Of a stretch of 63,917 nucleotides of DNA, positions 38,163-47,334 are shown piece by piece. The notes under the pieces were generated by a model, which worked only from the letters and a program-made list of their open reading frames with translations, ran no database searches and was not told where the DNA came from. Made by a program: the position numbers and the translations under genes. Within the stretch, counting starts at the first letter, position 1, and each line of letters opens with the position of its first letter. Origin of the DNA: Cyclobacteriaceae bacterium (GTDB lineage: Bacteria > Bacteroidota > Bacteroidia > Cytophagales > Cyclobacteriaceae); assembly GCA_012033595.1 (NCBI GenBank), contig JAAUQL010000021.1, forward strand, positions 1-63,917. Direction: 5' to 3'.

Positions 38163-38413
38163 AGCAAATTCGACGGCAGGCTTATCTGATCGGCATAAAA
38201 TTTTATCCGCTTGTTTTTTCTACGCAGCAGTTCCATGCGTTCTATTTTGTCGAACTTATGGTTGTAAAACACTTCTATATAAAAATTCGACAACAGGTAA
38301 AGGTTGATTTTGTAGCCATAATACCTGATCGCCACGATAAAGGTGCCTTCACGGTACAAGGTGCGTATCCTGGCCTCCAGGTTCAAACTAAAGAATTCCT
38401 TTTGGGAAATCAT
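38159..38413 (-). CDS. Conserved small protein of unknown function
   Basis: An 84-residue protein starting MISQKEFFSLNLEARIRTLY; the open frame extends to 38443, but this internal ATG gives the natural start. It contains FIVAIRYYGYKINLYLLSNF and YIEVFYNHKFDKIERMELL, a compact mix of strands and helices. I recall similar short proteins in Cytophagales but no named family. Its last 4 bases overlap the stop of the PorU2-like gene on the opposite strand. Confidence 0.6.
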   Translation of the reverse strand: MISQKEFFSLNLEARIRTLYREGTFIVAIRYYGYKINLYLLSNFYIEVFYNHKFDKIERMELLRRKNKRIKFYADQISLPSNLL

Positions 38414-38432
38414 GCTGAAATGAGGGGAAAAA

Positions 38433-38735
38433 TCAAAATTCAAAATCCACCACTTTACGCTCGCTCACAATTTTTGCGATAAACTTCGCTACGTATTGGT
38501 GGGCTTCATGCGCTACATAGCCACTCAGATCGTCCATACTGCGATGTGTGGTGATCAGCACCAGGTCAAATGCGGCCTCGCTGCTGTTCAAATTGATGCC
38601 CACCTCCAGCGATTCGATCTGCGAAATCAGCGCAGGCAGGCTTTCCAGCTTTTCTTTGGCCGTAATCCTGTTGGTTTCCATGCTATGGCCTTCTGCTTCA
38701 TTTTTCAATTTCCACATCACTACATGCTTTACCAT
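38433..38735 (-). CDS. Dabb-family (stress-responsive A/B barrel) protein
   Basis: A 100-residue protein with the dimeric alpha-beta barrel (Dabb) pattern: MVKHVVMWKLKNEAEG at the start, a helix LESLPALISQIESLEVGINL, a strand AFDLVLITTHRSMDDLSGY, and HEAHQYVAKFIAKIVSERKV. Members are small cytoplasmic proteins, some with enzyme activity on polyketides; most have no defined role. The ATG at 38735 matches the family start better than 38747. It lies 19 bp upstream of the small conserved gene, so the two are probably cotranscribed. Confidence 0.85.
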   Translation of the reverse strand: MVKHVVMWKLKNEAEGHSMETNRITAKEKLESLPALISQIESLEVGINLNSSEAAFDLVLITTHRSMDDLSGYVAHEAHQYVAKFIAKIVSERKVVDFEF

Positions 38736-39021
38736 TTTTCTTATCATTTAATGTTTAAAAATATTGATGTTCTGCTATTCTCATTTGCAGAAGTTGCTTG
38801 ATATTCAGATAATTACCATACGCGCCAATGTGATCTTGGCTTTCTGCACTAGCATGTCACCTTCGTTTCTGGCTGTATTGCACCTCTGTCCTGTCATCCC
38901 GATTTCGAAGGAGGTCGGCAGTTTAAAATTAACTTTGCGAAGAAATAATTACTTTTAGAGAAATAAAAGATATAATATTCGAATTGAAAAAATAAATTAC
39001 TTTTGGCTCATTTCCAGTCCT
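38736..39021. other. Intergenic, nothing recognised
   Basis: Divergent intergenic region between the Dabb gene and the secreted protein at 39022. It is AT-rich towards its right end and probably contains promoters for both. No gene or repeat is seen. Confidence 0.4.
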
Positions 39022-39564
39022 ATGCATAAGAGACATATGAAACTCCGGATAGTTTTTTTCTTGGCCTTTTTTAGCGTCTCCGTACCGCAATATGGTCAAT
39101 TTTTGATTCCCGGCGAGGGTATAATGGATGTGAAAATTGGCGCCGACCGCGACGAGGTAGAGTGGGAGCTGGGCTTTAAGGGTATCAGGCTCACCAAAGA
39201 GGAGGTGTCACCTGCCATGGCCTATATTGCACAGCAGGCAGGCATCGATTTCGATTATGCAGTCAGCTATCGCCATCTTATGTGGCTGCCGGTCACGGAT
39301 TTGCTGTTTAAATCTGACAAAGTCTGTTTGGTTGCACTCAACAGTTACCACGATTACAACCAGATGCTTTGTGTAGATATAGGCACTACCGAAGGATTGA
39401 ATTTTTGGGAAGATGCCGATGCGGTAAATAAAATATATGGCCAACAAAAAATACTGAAGGACAAAGGCAGGTCGTACATGTTCTATCCGGGCAGAGGAAT
39501 AGGAGTGGAGATGCTCGACAACGAAATCAGGGCAATGTTTATTTTTATGGCTCAATTGAAGTAA
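39022..39564 (+). CDS. Secreted protein of unknown function
   Basis: A 180-residue exported protein. A signal peptide is visible (MKLRIVFFLAFFSVSVPQYG, counted from a second ATG at 39037). The mature part begins FLIPGEGIMDVKIGADRDEV, followed by YHDYNQMLCVDIGTTEGLNF and GIGVEMLDNEIRAMFIF. The phrase VKIGADRDEVEWELGFKG resembles the start of proteins with a repeated SmpA/BamE-like turn, but I do not recognise a family. It precedes the lipoprotein gene by 78 bp. Confidence 0.6.
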   Translation: MHKRHMKLRIVFFLAFFSVSVPQYGQFLIPGEGIMDVKIGADRDEVEWELGFKGIRLTKEEVSPAMAYIAQQAGIDFDYAVSYRHLMWLPVTDLLFKSDKVCLVALNSYHDYNQMLCVDIGTTEGLNFWEDADAVNKIYGQQKILKDKGRSYMFYPGRGIGVEMLDNEIRAMFIFMAQLK

Positions 39565-39642
39565 AATTTATTTTGTTGATATATTTACCCTCTAATAAAA
39601 GAGTAAATCAATAACCTTATAATCTATAAAACATAATTGGCT

Positions 39643-40542
39643 ATGAATTCAAGAAGTTACTACACGTTGAGTAGCAAAATCTTATTGGCAGTGGTTTTGA
39701 GCATATTAGTTGCTTGTGGAACCGACACCAAAAAAGGCGATGCTTCCAAAGAATTTGATGAGGCACAAAGTCAAATGTCGGAGAATTTCCAAAAGGCAAT
39801 CCGCGATATTCCCCCTCCGGCAGAAATTCCATATATTATTCAAAGTACCGGTGCGGATTTCAATCCCAATATCATCAACGACCACAAAAAGTATGAGTCG
39901 TACACCACTTCGGCCAAAAAGGCGGCCTTCAATCTGGGCGTATATGCCACTGATATCGGATACCTGAGTAGCTATGGCAAAACCCAGGAAGCCCTCAACT
40001 ATATGGACGTCAGCCTCAAACTCACTGAAAGCATAGGCGCACAAGATGCCGTTGATTTTGCTGTATTGGAGCGATTCGAAAACAACCTTTCCAATCCGGA
40101 CAGTCTGGCCAACATCATTAACCTGGTCATAGAAAATAGCGACGAATACCTGCAATCCAACGATCGCAACAATATAGCTGCACTGATGATCGGCGGTACC
40201 TTTATCGAAGCGTTGTATATCTCTACTCAAATTATCGACACGTATCCCAAAGATCTGCTGCCTGATGACCAACGCTTACAAATATTGTCGCCAATGGTGC
40301 AGATGCTGGTGAAACAGAAAGAATCCCTCAAGGATGTGATCGAGCTGCTCGAAGGCGTTGACAACAAAGAGGATTGGGAAATCGCCACCATCAATAGCCT
40401 GAATGAACTGTACGAGAACTACACCAAGTTTGACCCAATGGGCAAAATCGCCGAAGGTAAAGGAAATGAAGTCCTTAATGATGAAGTTTTATCGAGATTG
40501 ACCACGCAGGTTGACTCTATAAGAACCAATGTAGTTTATTAA
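39643..40542 (+). CDS. Lipoprotein of unknown function, alpha-helical
   Basis: A 299-residue lipoprotein with signal LSSKILLAVVLSILVACG. The mature part is mostly helical, with DIPPPAEIPYIIQSTGADFN, FNLGVYATDIGYLSSYGKTQ and ENNLSNPDSLANIINLVIEN, and no cysteine-rich or catalytic motif. The pattern resembles TPR-like helical hairpins. A TTG six bases upstream is a weaker start. A terminator follows at 40562-40598. Confidence 0.65.
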   Translation: MNSRSYYTLSSKILLAVVLSILVACGTDTKKGDASKEFDEAQSQMSENFQKAIRDIPPPAEIPYIIQSTGADFNPNIINDHKKYESYTTSAKKAAFNLGVYATDIGYLSSYGKTQEALNYMDVSLKLTESIGAQDAVDFAVLERFENNLSNPDSLANIINLVIENSDEYLQSNDRNNIAALMIGGTFIEALYISTQIIDTYPKDLLPDDQRLQILSPMVQMLVKQKESLKDVIELLEGVDNKEDWEIATINSLNELYENYTKFDPMGKIAEGKGNEVLNDEVLSRLTTQVDSIRTNVVY

Positions 40543-40561
40543 GTATTTCTGTTATGACATC

Positions 40562-40598
40562 AAAAAAAGTATTGGAGCATGACTTCAATACTTTTTTT
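40562..40598 (+). terminator. Rho-independent terminator
   Basis: aaaaaaagtattg (40562-40574) pairs perfectly with caatacttttttt (40586-40598) around an 11-base loop. It lies 20 bp after the lipoprotein stop. The symmetric A and T tracts would let it work in both directions. Confidence 0.8.
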
Positions 40599-40756
40599 GT
40601 TTGGTATTGTCACGAAACTAAAATGGCTCCCGGGTCATCATACCGCCCAAATCGACGGTTGGCAATCAGCCGTCAGCCTGAAGATATCCAGTTTCAGTTC
40701 AAGGTTCCGACACTAATGACACGCTCGATTAACCCCTCTCAAAACAAACATAGCCC

Positions 40757-43700
40757 ATGAGCGAACAACTTCTGGAAGCAGTCATTTTATTGTTTTCTTA
40801 TATCGCCAGGCTGGATGGCGCAGGCGAAAAGGAACGTGCAAAAATGATGAACCTTCTGGTCTCCAGGCTCAATAAGGAGGTGATCGGCGGGTATATGGAT
40901 ATGTTTGACCGGCTATGTGCCAATAGCCTGGAACAAAAGGATGCAGGCCTGGTGAAAATAACCGAAATCGCCAGGAAGATCAACGGACAAATCGCCTACC
41001 CTCAAAAGGTGTTTTTGATGTCTGAGCTTACTCAACTCATTTATGCAGACAATGTGCTGTCTGAAGAAGAAAATCTGGCGCTTTACAATATAGGTCGTGA
41101 GCTAAAAATCGATCCTGACGAACTAAAAATGATTCAGGATTTTGTTGCAGCAGATCAGATTGCCGATTTTAATTCACCCAATATCCTTATTGTAAGCAGC
41201 AAGACTGTCGGCTTGCCTGCTTTGTGTTTGAGTTTGGCACCCGAAGGGGAGATTGATGGTTTTATCGCCGTACTTTGTCTCAATTCCATCAAGCCCTTTT
41301 TTATGCGCTACCTGGGCAATTCCAATGTTTTTCTCAATCAGATTCCGATGGAAAGCAGCAAAGTGGAAATAGCGCCCCCGGGCAGCACCTTGCGCAGCAG
41401 CCGATTTAGGGCAATTTACTACAGTGATTTGCATAGCCGATTTCGGTCCGAAGAGCACAAAACCAACATTGTCTTCAAGGCCGAGCACGTTTCGTACAAA
41501 TTCAAGAAAGGCAAACTCGGCTTACGCGACATTAGCATAAGTGAAACCAATGGCACCTTAATGGGCGTAATGGGTGCCAGCGGATCGGGTAAATCCACGC
41601 TTTTGAATGTGCTAAATGGAAATGAAAATCCAGCGTCGGGCAGGGTGCTCATCAATGGAGTGGATATCCATCGCGAGCAAAAGAAAATTGAAGGCCTGAT
41701 CGGTTATGTACCCCAGGATGACCTGTTGATGGACGATCTCACTGTATTCCAAAATCTGTACTATGCGGCAAAGTTATGCTTTAGCCACTATACCGGGCAG
41801 CAGATCGTGGAGTTGGTAAACAAGGTGCTGGTAAGTCTTGGCCTCTTCGAAACCAGAAACCTGAAGGTGGGCAACCCACTTCAGAAGATCATTTCCGGCG
41901 GCCAACGCAAGCGGCTCAATATCGGCCTGGAGCTGCTGCGCGAACCCATGGTGCTGTATGTCGATGAACCAACCTCCGGCCTGTCTTCTCGCGATTCGGA
42001 AAACATCATGGATCTGCTCAAAGAATTGTCGCTCCGCGGCAAGCTGGTCTTTGTGGTCATTCACCAGCCATCGTCCGATATTTTTAAGATGTTCGACAAG
42101 CTTCTTATTTTGGATGTTGGCGGATACCCTATCTACTATGGCAATCCTGTAGAGGCAGTGGTATATTTCAAAGAAGCGGCCAGGCTGATAGACCGGCAGA
42201 CTGGCTCCTGCGCAGAATGTGGCAATGTAAATGCAGAACAGATATTCAATATCATAGAGACCCGGGTGGTCGATGAATATGGAAGACATACCGAACAGAG
42301 AAAATATACGCCAACCACCTGGCACGAGATTTATGAGCGCAGGGTCAGTTTGCCTGAAATTGAAAAAATAAGCGAAAAGCCCAAAGTAGTGCTGCACATT
42401 CCGGACAGGTGGCGACAATTTGCCATTTTCACCATCCGCGACCTGCGATCGAAACTGGCCAACCGGCAGTATGTGCTTATTAATTTTTTGGAGGCGCCAC
42501 TATTGGCAGTCCTTCTGGCGGTGTTGATGCGCTTTTTCCCCAGTGAAGGGTTCAGGTCATTCGAGTATTCCTTTCAGGAAAATGTAAACATTCCCGCCTA
42601 TATTTTCATCGGGGTCATTGTTGCGCTTTTTATGGGACTTACGGTAAGTGCTGAGGAGATCATCAAAGATAAAAAAATTCTAAAACGGGAAACCTTTCTG
42701 CATTTGAGCAAGGGAAGCTACATCGCTTCCAAATTAGTACTGCTGTTTGGGCTTTCAGCCATTCAGACGGCCTCGTTTGTGATACTGGGCAATATGATTC
42801 TTGATATTCAGGGGATGTACTTTCCGTATTGGCTGGTATTTTTTTCGGCTTCTTGTTTTGCCAATATTCTGGGACTCAATATATCTGCCTCCTTCAATTC
42901 TGCCGTCACTATTTATATCCTCATCCCCATATTGCTCATTCCTCAAATCCTGCTGAGTGGCGTGGTAGTGCAGTTTGACCAACTCAATCCCGCCTTTGGA
43001 GCCAAGTCGAGGGTGCCATTTATTGGTGATATGATGATCTCCCGTTGGGCTTATGAGGCTTTGATGGTCAACCAGTTTAAAAACAACAAATTTGAGCGCT
43101 TGTTTTATGATCTCGATAAGCAGATCGCTCTGTCAGACTACAAGACCGTCTATTATTTGCCGAGACTCGAATCGGAATTGGAGTATGCCTTCATCAACAG
43201 AAATAGCGGAAATAGCAAAACCCGTGAAGAAGTAGATGTCAGCCTGCAACTGCTAAGAAACGAAATCAATTCCCTGCTTCAGGAGTTTGGAAAGGATAAA
43301 TTTACCCTGGTCGATGAGCTCACTGCTTCCACGCTCGACTCAGCCACCTTCCGCTCTGCCCAGGACTTTCTCCATACGCTTACGCGTATTTATATCAACA
43401 GAAACACGCTTGCGCGAAAGGCAAAGGACACGAAAATAAAGGAAATGACCGCCTCGCCTGCTAAAGCCGATGCTTACAACGAGCTGAAGCAAAGCTATAC
43501 CAACGATCAGGTGACCTCACTGGTATTTGACAACAAAGAGAAAACCCGGATACTAGAGCACAAGGGCAAGTTGATACAGCAGATATATCCTATATTTTCC
43601 TTGCCGGAACCAGTGAATTATTTCGATTTCAGAGCGCTTTTTTATGTGCCGGTCAAGTATTTTGCGGGCCGCTATTTCGAAACCTTGTATTTCAACGTGT

Positions 43701-43804
43701 TTATCATGTGGTGTATGACATTCTTAATGGTTCTGGCTCTATATTTTGATGTATTGAAAAAAATTGTTTCTCTTGATTGGAGTTTCATGCTCTTTCGAAA
43801 ATGA
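40757..43804 (+). CDS. ABCG-type transporter with TerB-like N-terminal domain
   Basis: A 1015-residue fusion. Residues 1-140 look like a TerB helical domain (LLEAVILLFSYIARLDGAGE, MSELTQLIYADNVLSEEENL). Residues about 240-470 form an ABC ATPase: Walker A GASGSGKST near 273, Q-loop VPQDD, signature ISGGQRKRLNIGLELL near 380, Walker B VLYVDEPTSGLSS, and VIHQPSSDIF. Membrane helices follow from about residue 580 (FLEAPLLAVLLAVLM, IFIGVIVALFMGL, VTIYILIPILLIPQI, with a last one near 980). ATPase-then-membrane order is that of ABCG proteins. An extended hydrophilic segment sits between the helices. The substrate is unknown. Confidence 0.85.
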   Translation: MSEQLLEAVILLFSYIARLDGAGEKERAKMMNLLVSRLNKEVIGGYMDMFDRLCANSLEQKDAGLVKITEIARKINGQIAYPQKVFLMSELTQLIYADNVLSEEENLALYNIGRELKIDPDELKMIQDFVAADQIADFNSPNILIVSSKTVGLPALCLSLAPEGEIDGFIAVLCLNSIKPFFMRYLGNSNVFLNQIPMESSKVEIAPPGSTLRSSRFRAIYYSDLHSRFRSEEHKTNIVFKAEHVSYKFKKGKLGLRDISISETNGTLMGVMGASGSGKSTLLNVLNGNENPASGRVLINGVDIHREQKKIEGLIGYVPQDDLLMDDLTVFQNLYYAAKLCFSHYTGQQIVELVNKVLVSLGLFETRNLKVGNPLQKIISGGQRKRLNIGLELLREPMVLYVDEPTSGLSSRDSENIMDLLKELSLRGKLVFVVIHQPSSDIFKMFDKLLILDVGGYPIYYGNPVEAVVYFKEAARLIDRQTGSCAECGNVNAEQIFNIIETRVVDEYGRHTEQRKYTPTTWHEIYERRVSLPEIEKISEKPKVVLHIPDRWRQFAIFTIRDLRSKLANRQYVLINFLEAPLLAVLLAVLMRFFPSEGFRSFEYSFQENVNIPAYIFIGVIVALFMGLTVSAEEIIKDKKILKRETFLHLSKGSYIASKLVLLFGLSAIQTASFVILGNMILDIQGMYFPYWLVFFSASCFANILGLNISASFNSAVTIYILIPILLIPQILLSGVVVQFDQLNPAFGAKSRVPFIGDMMISRWAYEALMVNQFKNNKFERLFYDLDKQIALSDYKTVYYLPRLESELEYAFINRNSGNSKTREEVDVSLQLLRNEINSLLQEFGKDKFTLVDELTASTLDSATFRSAQDFLHTLTRIYINRNTLARKAKDTKIKEMTASPAKADAYNELKQSYTNDQVTSLVFDNKEKTRILEHKGKLIQQIYPIFSLPEPVNYFDFRALFYVPVKYFAGRYFETLYFNVFIMWCMTFLMVLALYFDVLKKIVSLDWSFMLFRK

Positions 43805-43940
43805 AGTACGGGATTCAAAGCCTGATTTAATTTATGAGAACATGCCTGCCGGACAAGGGTGCCAACAGACAGACACCGTTTGAAATTAACATTTTTGCGT
43901 AAGCAGGTTTAATATTGTAAAACACAGATATTTCCATACC

Positions 43941-44710
43941 ATGGTTTTTATTCTATCCAAAATCCTGGGCTTTTTCATTAAGCCATTCAACATCATTCTT
44001 TTTTTATTGGTGATATCCTGGCTGATCCGCAACAAGCGATGGAAGCGCAACCTCAGATGGTTTTCATTGGTGCTTTTTCTGTTTTTTTCCAACGGTATCT
44101 TTTTCAATGAATGCCTGCTGCTGTGGGAACAACCCGCTACCGAATTGAGCGACCTGGACAACGACTATGATCTGGCAGTGGTGCTGGGTGGTACGGCAGA
44201 TGTGGATCGGGCACCCTACGACCGATTGTTTTTTAGAAAGGGGGCTGACCGCATTACCCATGCCCTCAATCTGTATCACTCGGGCAAGGTGAAAAAATAT
44301 TGTTTACCGGGGGCAATCCCCGACTTTTTGAAGATTCACAACGGGATAACTCACCCATCTTCGATTTTTATGTAATGTGCGGCGTGGCTCCTGAAGACAT
44401 CATTATTGAGAGTGCCTCGCGCAACACACGAGAAAATGCCTTTTATGTCAAAAATATGGTGGAGTCTAATTCCAGAAAGGGTAAAGTGATACTGGTGACC
44501 TCGGCGTTTCATATGCGGCGCTCCCTGGGGTGCTTTCGCAAGGTGGGCATCGAGGCCACCGGATTCAGCACCGATTTTTATTCGGCGCTTCCCAAGGATC
44601 GTTTTGGCCTGGAGGGATTTATGCCCTCACCGAGTGTACTGGCCAATTGGAACTTCCTGATCAAAGAGTGGATCGGGTATGTGAGCTATTGGCTAATGGG
44701 CTATATTTAG
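43941..44710 (+). CDS. YdcF/DUF218-family membrane protein (apparent frameshift)
   Basis: Two overlapping frames belong together: the first gives two N-terminal membrane helices (FIKPFNIILFLLVISWLI, FSLVLFLFFSNGIFFNECL) and DYDLAVVLGGTADVDRAPYD; the second resumes LFTGGNPRLFEDSQ, ESASRNTRENAFYVKNMVE and VILVTSAFHMRRSLGCFRKV, all DUF218 motifs. Restoring one A in the run at 44292-44297 joins them into 256 residues with VKKILFTGGN at the seam. YdcF-like proteins act in envelope biogenesis, possibly on sugar substrates. Confidence 0.8.
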
Positions 44711-44777
44711 AATAGCAGAAGGCTCCGTCACAAACTTGTCGGCATAGATTATTGCCGAATCGGTCACCATCAGGCTA

Positions 44778-45578
44778 CTACCAACCTCCGCTGGCACCGC
44801 CACCGCCAAAACTGCCCCCGCCAAAGCCACCACCAAATCCACCGCCACCGCCAAAGCCGCCGCCACCAAAGCTGCCTCCACCCGAAGAACCGCCAAAGCC
44901 GCCGCGTCCCAGACTGCTTAAAATGATGGCATCCATCAAACTGCCTCCCACAGAACGGTTGCTGCCCCGGCCTCCCCGTCTATTTCTAATGATAATAAAA
45001 ATAATGGTGAGGATAATGAAAATTGCGATAAAGGGCAGGGAACCATCTCCACCTGGTTGATTTTCGACCCGGGAACCTTTGTATTCTCCCTGCATTACGG
45101 CAAAAATTGCATCAGCACCTTTGTCTAGCCCGGCGTAATAATCCCCATTTCTAAATTCGGGGATAATGTCATTTTCAATAATGCGCTTGGAAATGGCGTC
45201 GGTGAGCAGGTGTTCTACGCCACGCGCGGTATTTATGGCTATTTTGCGGTCTTCATGAGCCAATAATATCAATATTCCGTTGTCTTCTTTGGCCTGGCCA
45301 ATGCCCCACTTTTCGCCCCACTGTGCTCCGAGATAATTGATGTTTTCGCCCCCTGTGCTTGTAATTATGGCCACTACGATTTGAGTGGAGGTGGTGTCTG
45401 AATACTTGATGAGCTTATTCTCCAGGTGTGCCATTTGCACCGGTGTCAGCAGACCGATGTAATCATATACGCTCGTCTGGAAATCCGGCTTTTCCGGTAT
45501 CTGATATTGCGCCGACACCACTGGTGCAAAGGCCAATATAAATACAATTGCAATAGTAAAAGTTGAACTTCTATACAT
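44778..45578 (-). CDS. TPM-domain protein with glycine-rich C-terminus
   Basis: A 266-residue exported membrane protein. Signal MYRSSTFTIAIVFILAFAPV; TPM domain from about residue 37 (VYDYIGLLTPVQMAHLENKL, TSTQIVVAIITSTGGENINY, WGIGQAKEDNGILILLAHED); one helix near 185-200 (LPFIAIFIILTIIFIII); then a tail of GGGFGG and GGSFGGGG units. TPM proteins are membrane-associated and some have phosphatase activity. It overlaps the preceding TPM gene by 1 bp and completes the lemA-TPM-TPM operon. Confidence 0.88.
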   Translation of the reverse strand: MYRSSTFTIAIVFILAFAPVVSAQYQIPEKPDFQTSVYDYIGLLTPVQMAHLENKLIKYSDTTSTQIVVAIITSTGGENINYLGAQWGEKWGIGQAKEDNGILILLAHEDRKIAINTARGVEHLLTDAISKRIIENDIIPEFRNGDYYAGLDKGADAIFAVMQGEYKGSRVENQPGGDGSLPFIAIFIILTIIFIIIRNRRGGRGSNRSVGGSLMDAIILSSLGRGGFGGSSGGGSFGGGGFGGGGGFGGGFGGGSFGGGGASGGW

Positions 45579-46015
45579 TATGACCTTGATATTTCGTCCG
45601 GCAATTCGTTTTTATCATCCTCATCCCAGGGAAAGAATTTTTTGAGTTGTTCGCCCACGCTCACCACACCGGCAACGATACCCGATTTAAAATCCCCAAG
45701 TCTGAAATGTTGTTCCATGGCATCTTTGGTGCTATTCCAAAAACCATGAGGCACCACATCATTGATGCCCTTGTCGCCGAGGATGGCAAATGATTTGGAA
45801 GCTACCGAAATATAGATGAGCACCCCGTTTTTGGCTGCGGTATTGGCCATACCCAATTTGTCGAATATGGCAGTGGCATTCAACATGGCATTGGGCGTAG
45901 CCTCACCTTCGATATGTACCCGTATCTCACCAGAAGTGGCCTTTTCGGCCATTCTGATGGCCTCGATAATTTCAGATTCCTCTTCAGGGCTCAGGAATTT
46001 CTCTGCTTTTGTCAT
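45578..46015 (-). CDS. TPM-domain protein, short cytoplasmic-type
   Basis: A 145-residue TPM-family protein without a signal peptide. It has FLSPEEESEIIEAIRMAEKA, TSGEIRVHIEGEA, IFDKLGMANTAAKNGVLIYI and FAILGDKGINDVVPHGFW. It is the second gene of the operon, 5 bp after lemA and overlapping the glycine-rich TPM gene by one base. Confidence 0.85.
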   Translation of the reverse strand: MTKAEKFLSPEEESEIIEAIRMAEKATSGEIRVHIEGEATPNAMLNATAIFDKLGMANTAAKNGVLIYISVASKSFAILGDKGINDVVPHGFWNSTKDAMEQHFRLGDFKSGIVAGVVSVGEQLKKFFPWDEDDKNELPDEISRS

Positions 46016-46020
46016 AAGGA

Positions 46021-46620
46021 TTATTTAAAATCAAAATCAACATCTGGCGCTTTTTCGGCTCCTTGCTCCGCGGCAAATCGGCTCATTTCATCAAAACCAA
46101 ACATGCCTGCAAACATGCTGTTGGGGAATATTTTGATGTGCTTATTGTAAATGTTTACGGAAGCATTGTAGCGATCCCTGGCCACATTGATGCGGTTTTC
46201 GGTGCCTTCCAGTTGTGATTGGAGCTCTAGAAAGTTTTGATTTGCTTTCAGTTCAGGGTACTGTTCTACGGTGACCAAAAGTCGCGATAATGCCGAAGAA
46301 ACCCCGGACTGCGCCTGTTGGAATTGTGCCAACTGCTCGGGGGAAATGTTGGCCGGATCTACCGTAACCTGAGTGGCTTTTGCTCTGGCCTCAATGACAT
46401 CGGTGAGTGTGCCGCGCTCAAAATCTGCCGCGCCCTGCACAGTTTTTACCAGGTTGCTGATCAGGTCGTTCCTGCGCTGATAAGCACTCTCTACATCAGA
46501 CCAGGCCGTTTTTGCGTCTTCTTCCAGCATTACGGCTTTGTTGTTGATGCCTACCGCCCATTTGTACAATGCAAACACGACTACGACTATAATAATGACG
46601 GGAATTAACCATTTTTTCAT
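46021..46620 (-). CDS. lemA: LemA-family protein
   Basis: A 199-residue single-pass membrane protein starting MKKWLIPVIIIVVVVFALYK; the frame runs further upstream, but this ATG opens the natural signal anchor. The cytoplasmic or periplasmic coiled part has family signatures: WSDVESAYQRRNDLISNLVK, FLELQSQLEGTENRINVARD, RYNASVNIYNKHIKIFPNSM and FAGMFGF. LemA genes are typically followed by TPM genes, as here. The precise role is not established. Confidence 0.93.
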   Translation of the reverse strand: MKKWLIPVIIIVVVVFALYKWAVGINNKAVMLEEDAKTAWSDVESAYQRRNDLISNLVKTVQGAADFERGTLTDVIEARAKATQVTVDPANISPEQLAQFQQAQSGVSSALSRLLVTVEQYPELKANQNFLELQSQLEGTENRINVARDRYNASVNIYNKHIKIFPNSMFAGMFGFDEMSRFAAEQGAEKAPDVDFDFK

Positions 46621-46974
46621 GTTAGTGATATTTTGAATTTTGAGATAATACGTTAGCGAAATTGATCTGGTTTTGTTGGTGCTAAGATATAAATAATATA
46701 ACATCCATGGCAGTAAATTAATTTTAGTGCCATTAAGGCCGTAATAGTACGGGCTACACTTATTTTATGTACCAAGGCGCTGCGTTGCCCGAGATGCATA
46801 TTTTTTTTTAAATCATGTGACAACTTGTTTTGGCCAAGGTACCTGTACGGAAGCGGAAACGGAGATATCTTTACTACAGGTATTTCCATTGGTAAGCGAA
46901 ATAGAAACCAATCAAAAACACTTTCATTCACCACTTTCATTAAATTCGTTGCTGAATCTAGAAATACAAAAAAT
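46621..46974. other. Divergent intergenic region
   Basis: It lies between lemA and the VOC-family gene, which are transcribed away from each other, so promoters for both are expected here. No gene, RNA or repeat is recognised; an open frame entering from the right belongs to the upstream extension of the VOC gene. Confidence 0.4.
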
Positions 46975-47334
46975 ATGATCCTCACCGATATCAATCCCAA
47001 ACTGCCCATGCGCAACAAGGCGACAACCAAAGCCTATTATATCGGCCACTTGGGATTTCAGGAATTTGGTAAGGTAGATTACGAGGCGTATTTGATGCTT
47101 GAAAAAGACCATATCCAAATCCATTTTTTCCTGTTCGAAGCGCTCGATCCCAAAGAAAACTATGGGCAGGTTTATATCAGGACAAATGACATTGACAGCC
47201 TGTATCAATCATTTTTAGATAAGAAATTGAGCATCCACCCTTCGGGAAAACTGCAAATGAAACCATGGGGTCAAAAAGAATTTGCCTTGCTCGATCCGGA
47301 TAATAATTTGCTGACCTTCGGGCAAACACGTTGA
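46975..47334 (+). CDS. VOC-family (bleomycin-resistance-like) protein
   Basis: A 119-residue vicinal-oxygen-chelate fold protein. MILTDINPKLPMRNKATTKA opens the first beta-alpha-beta unit; AYLMLEKDHIQIHFFLFEA and YIRTNDIDSLYQSFLDK follow, and it ends WGQKEFALLDPDNNLLTFGQ, the family's ending motif. It is closest in layout to bleomycin-binding proteins, which sequester the drug, although most homologues have no tested function. The ATG at 46975 is chosen because upstream codons lack family similarity. Confidence 0.85.
   Translation: MILTDINPKLPMRNKATTKAYYIGHLGFQEFGKVDYEAYLMLEKDHIQIHFFLFEALDPKENYGQVYIRTNDIDSLYQSFLDKKLSIHPSGKLQMKPWGQKEFALLDPDNNLLTFGQTR

Noticed and set aside
40554-40760. 68-codon frame before the ABC transporter gene
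   Set aside because: Its first part is the terminator hairpin at 40562-40598 and the rest lacks any family pattern.
44805-44920. Repeat-rich stretch resembling a CRISPR or tandem-repeat array
   Set aside because: The short repeats are codons of the glycine-rich tail without spacers; no CRISPR-like array exists in the window.
44752-45060. Proline-rich open frame on the plus strand
   Set aside because: It is the antisense reading of the glycine-rich tail of the TPM gene (GGC/GCC runs give Pro codons); no start context or family supports it.
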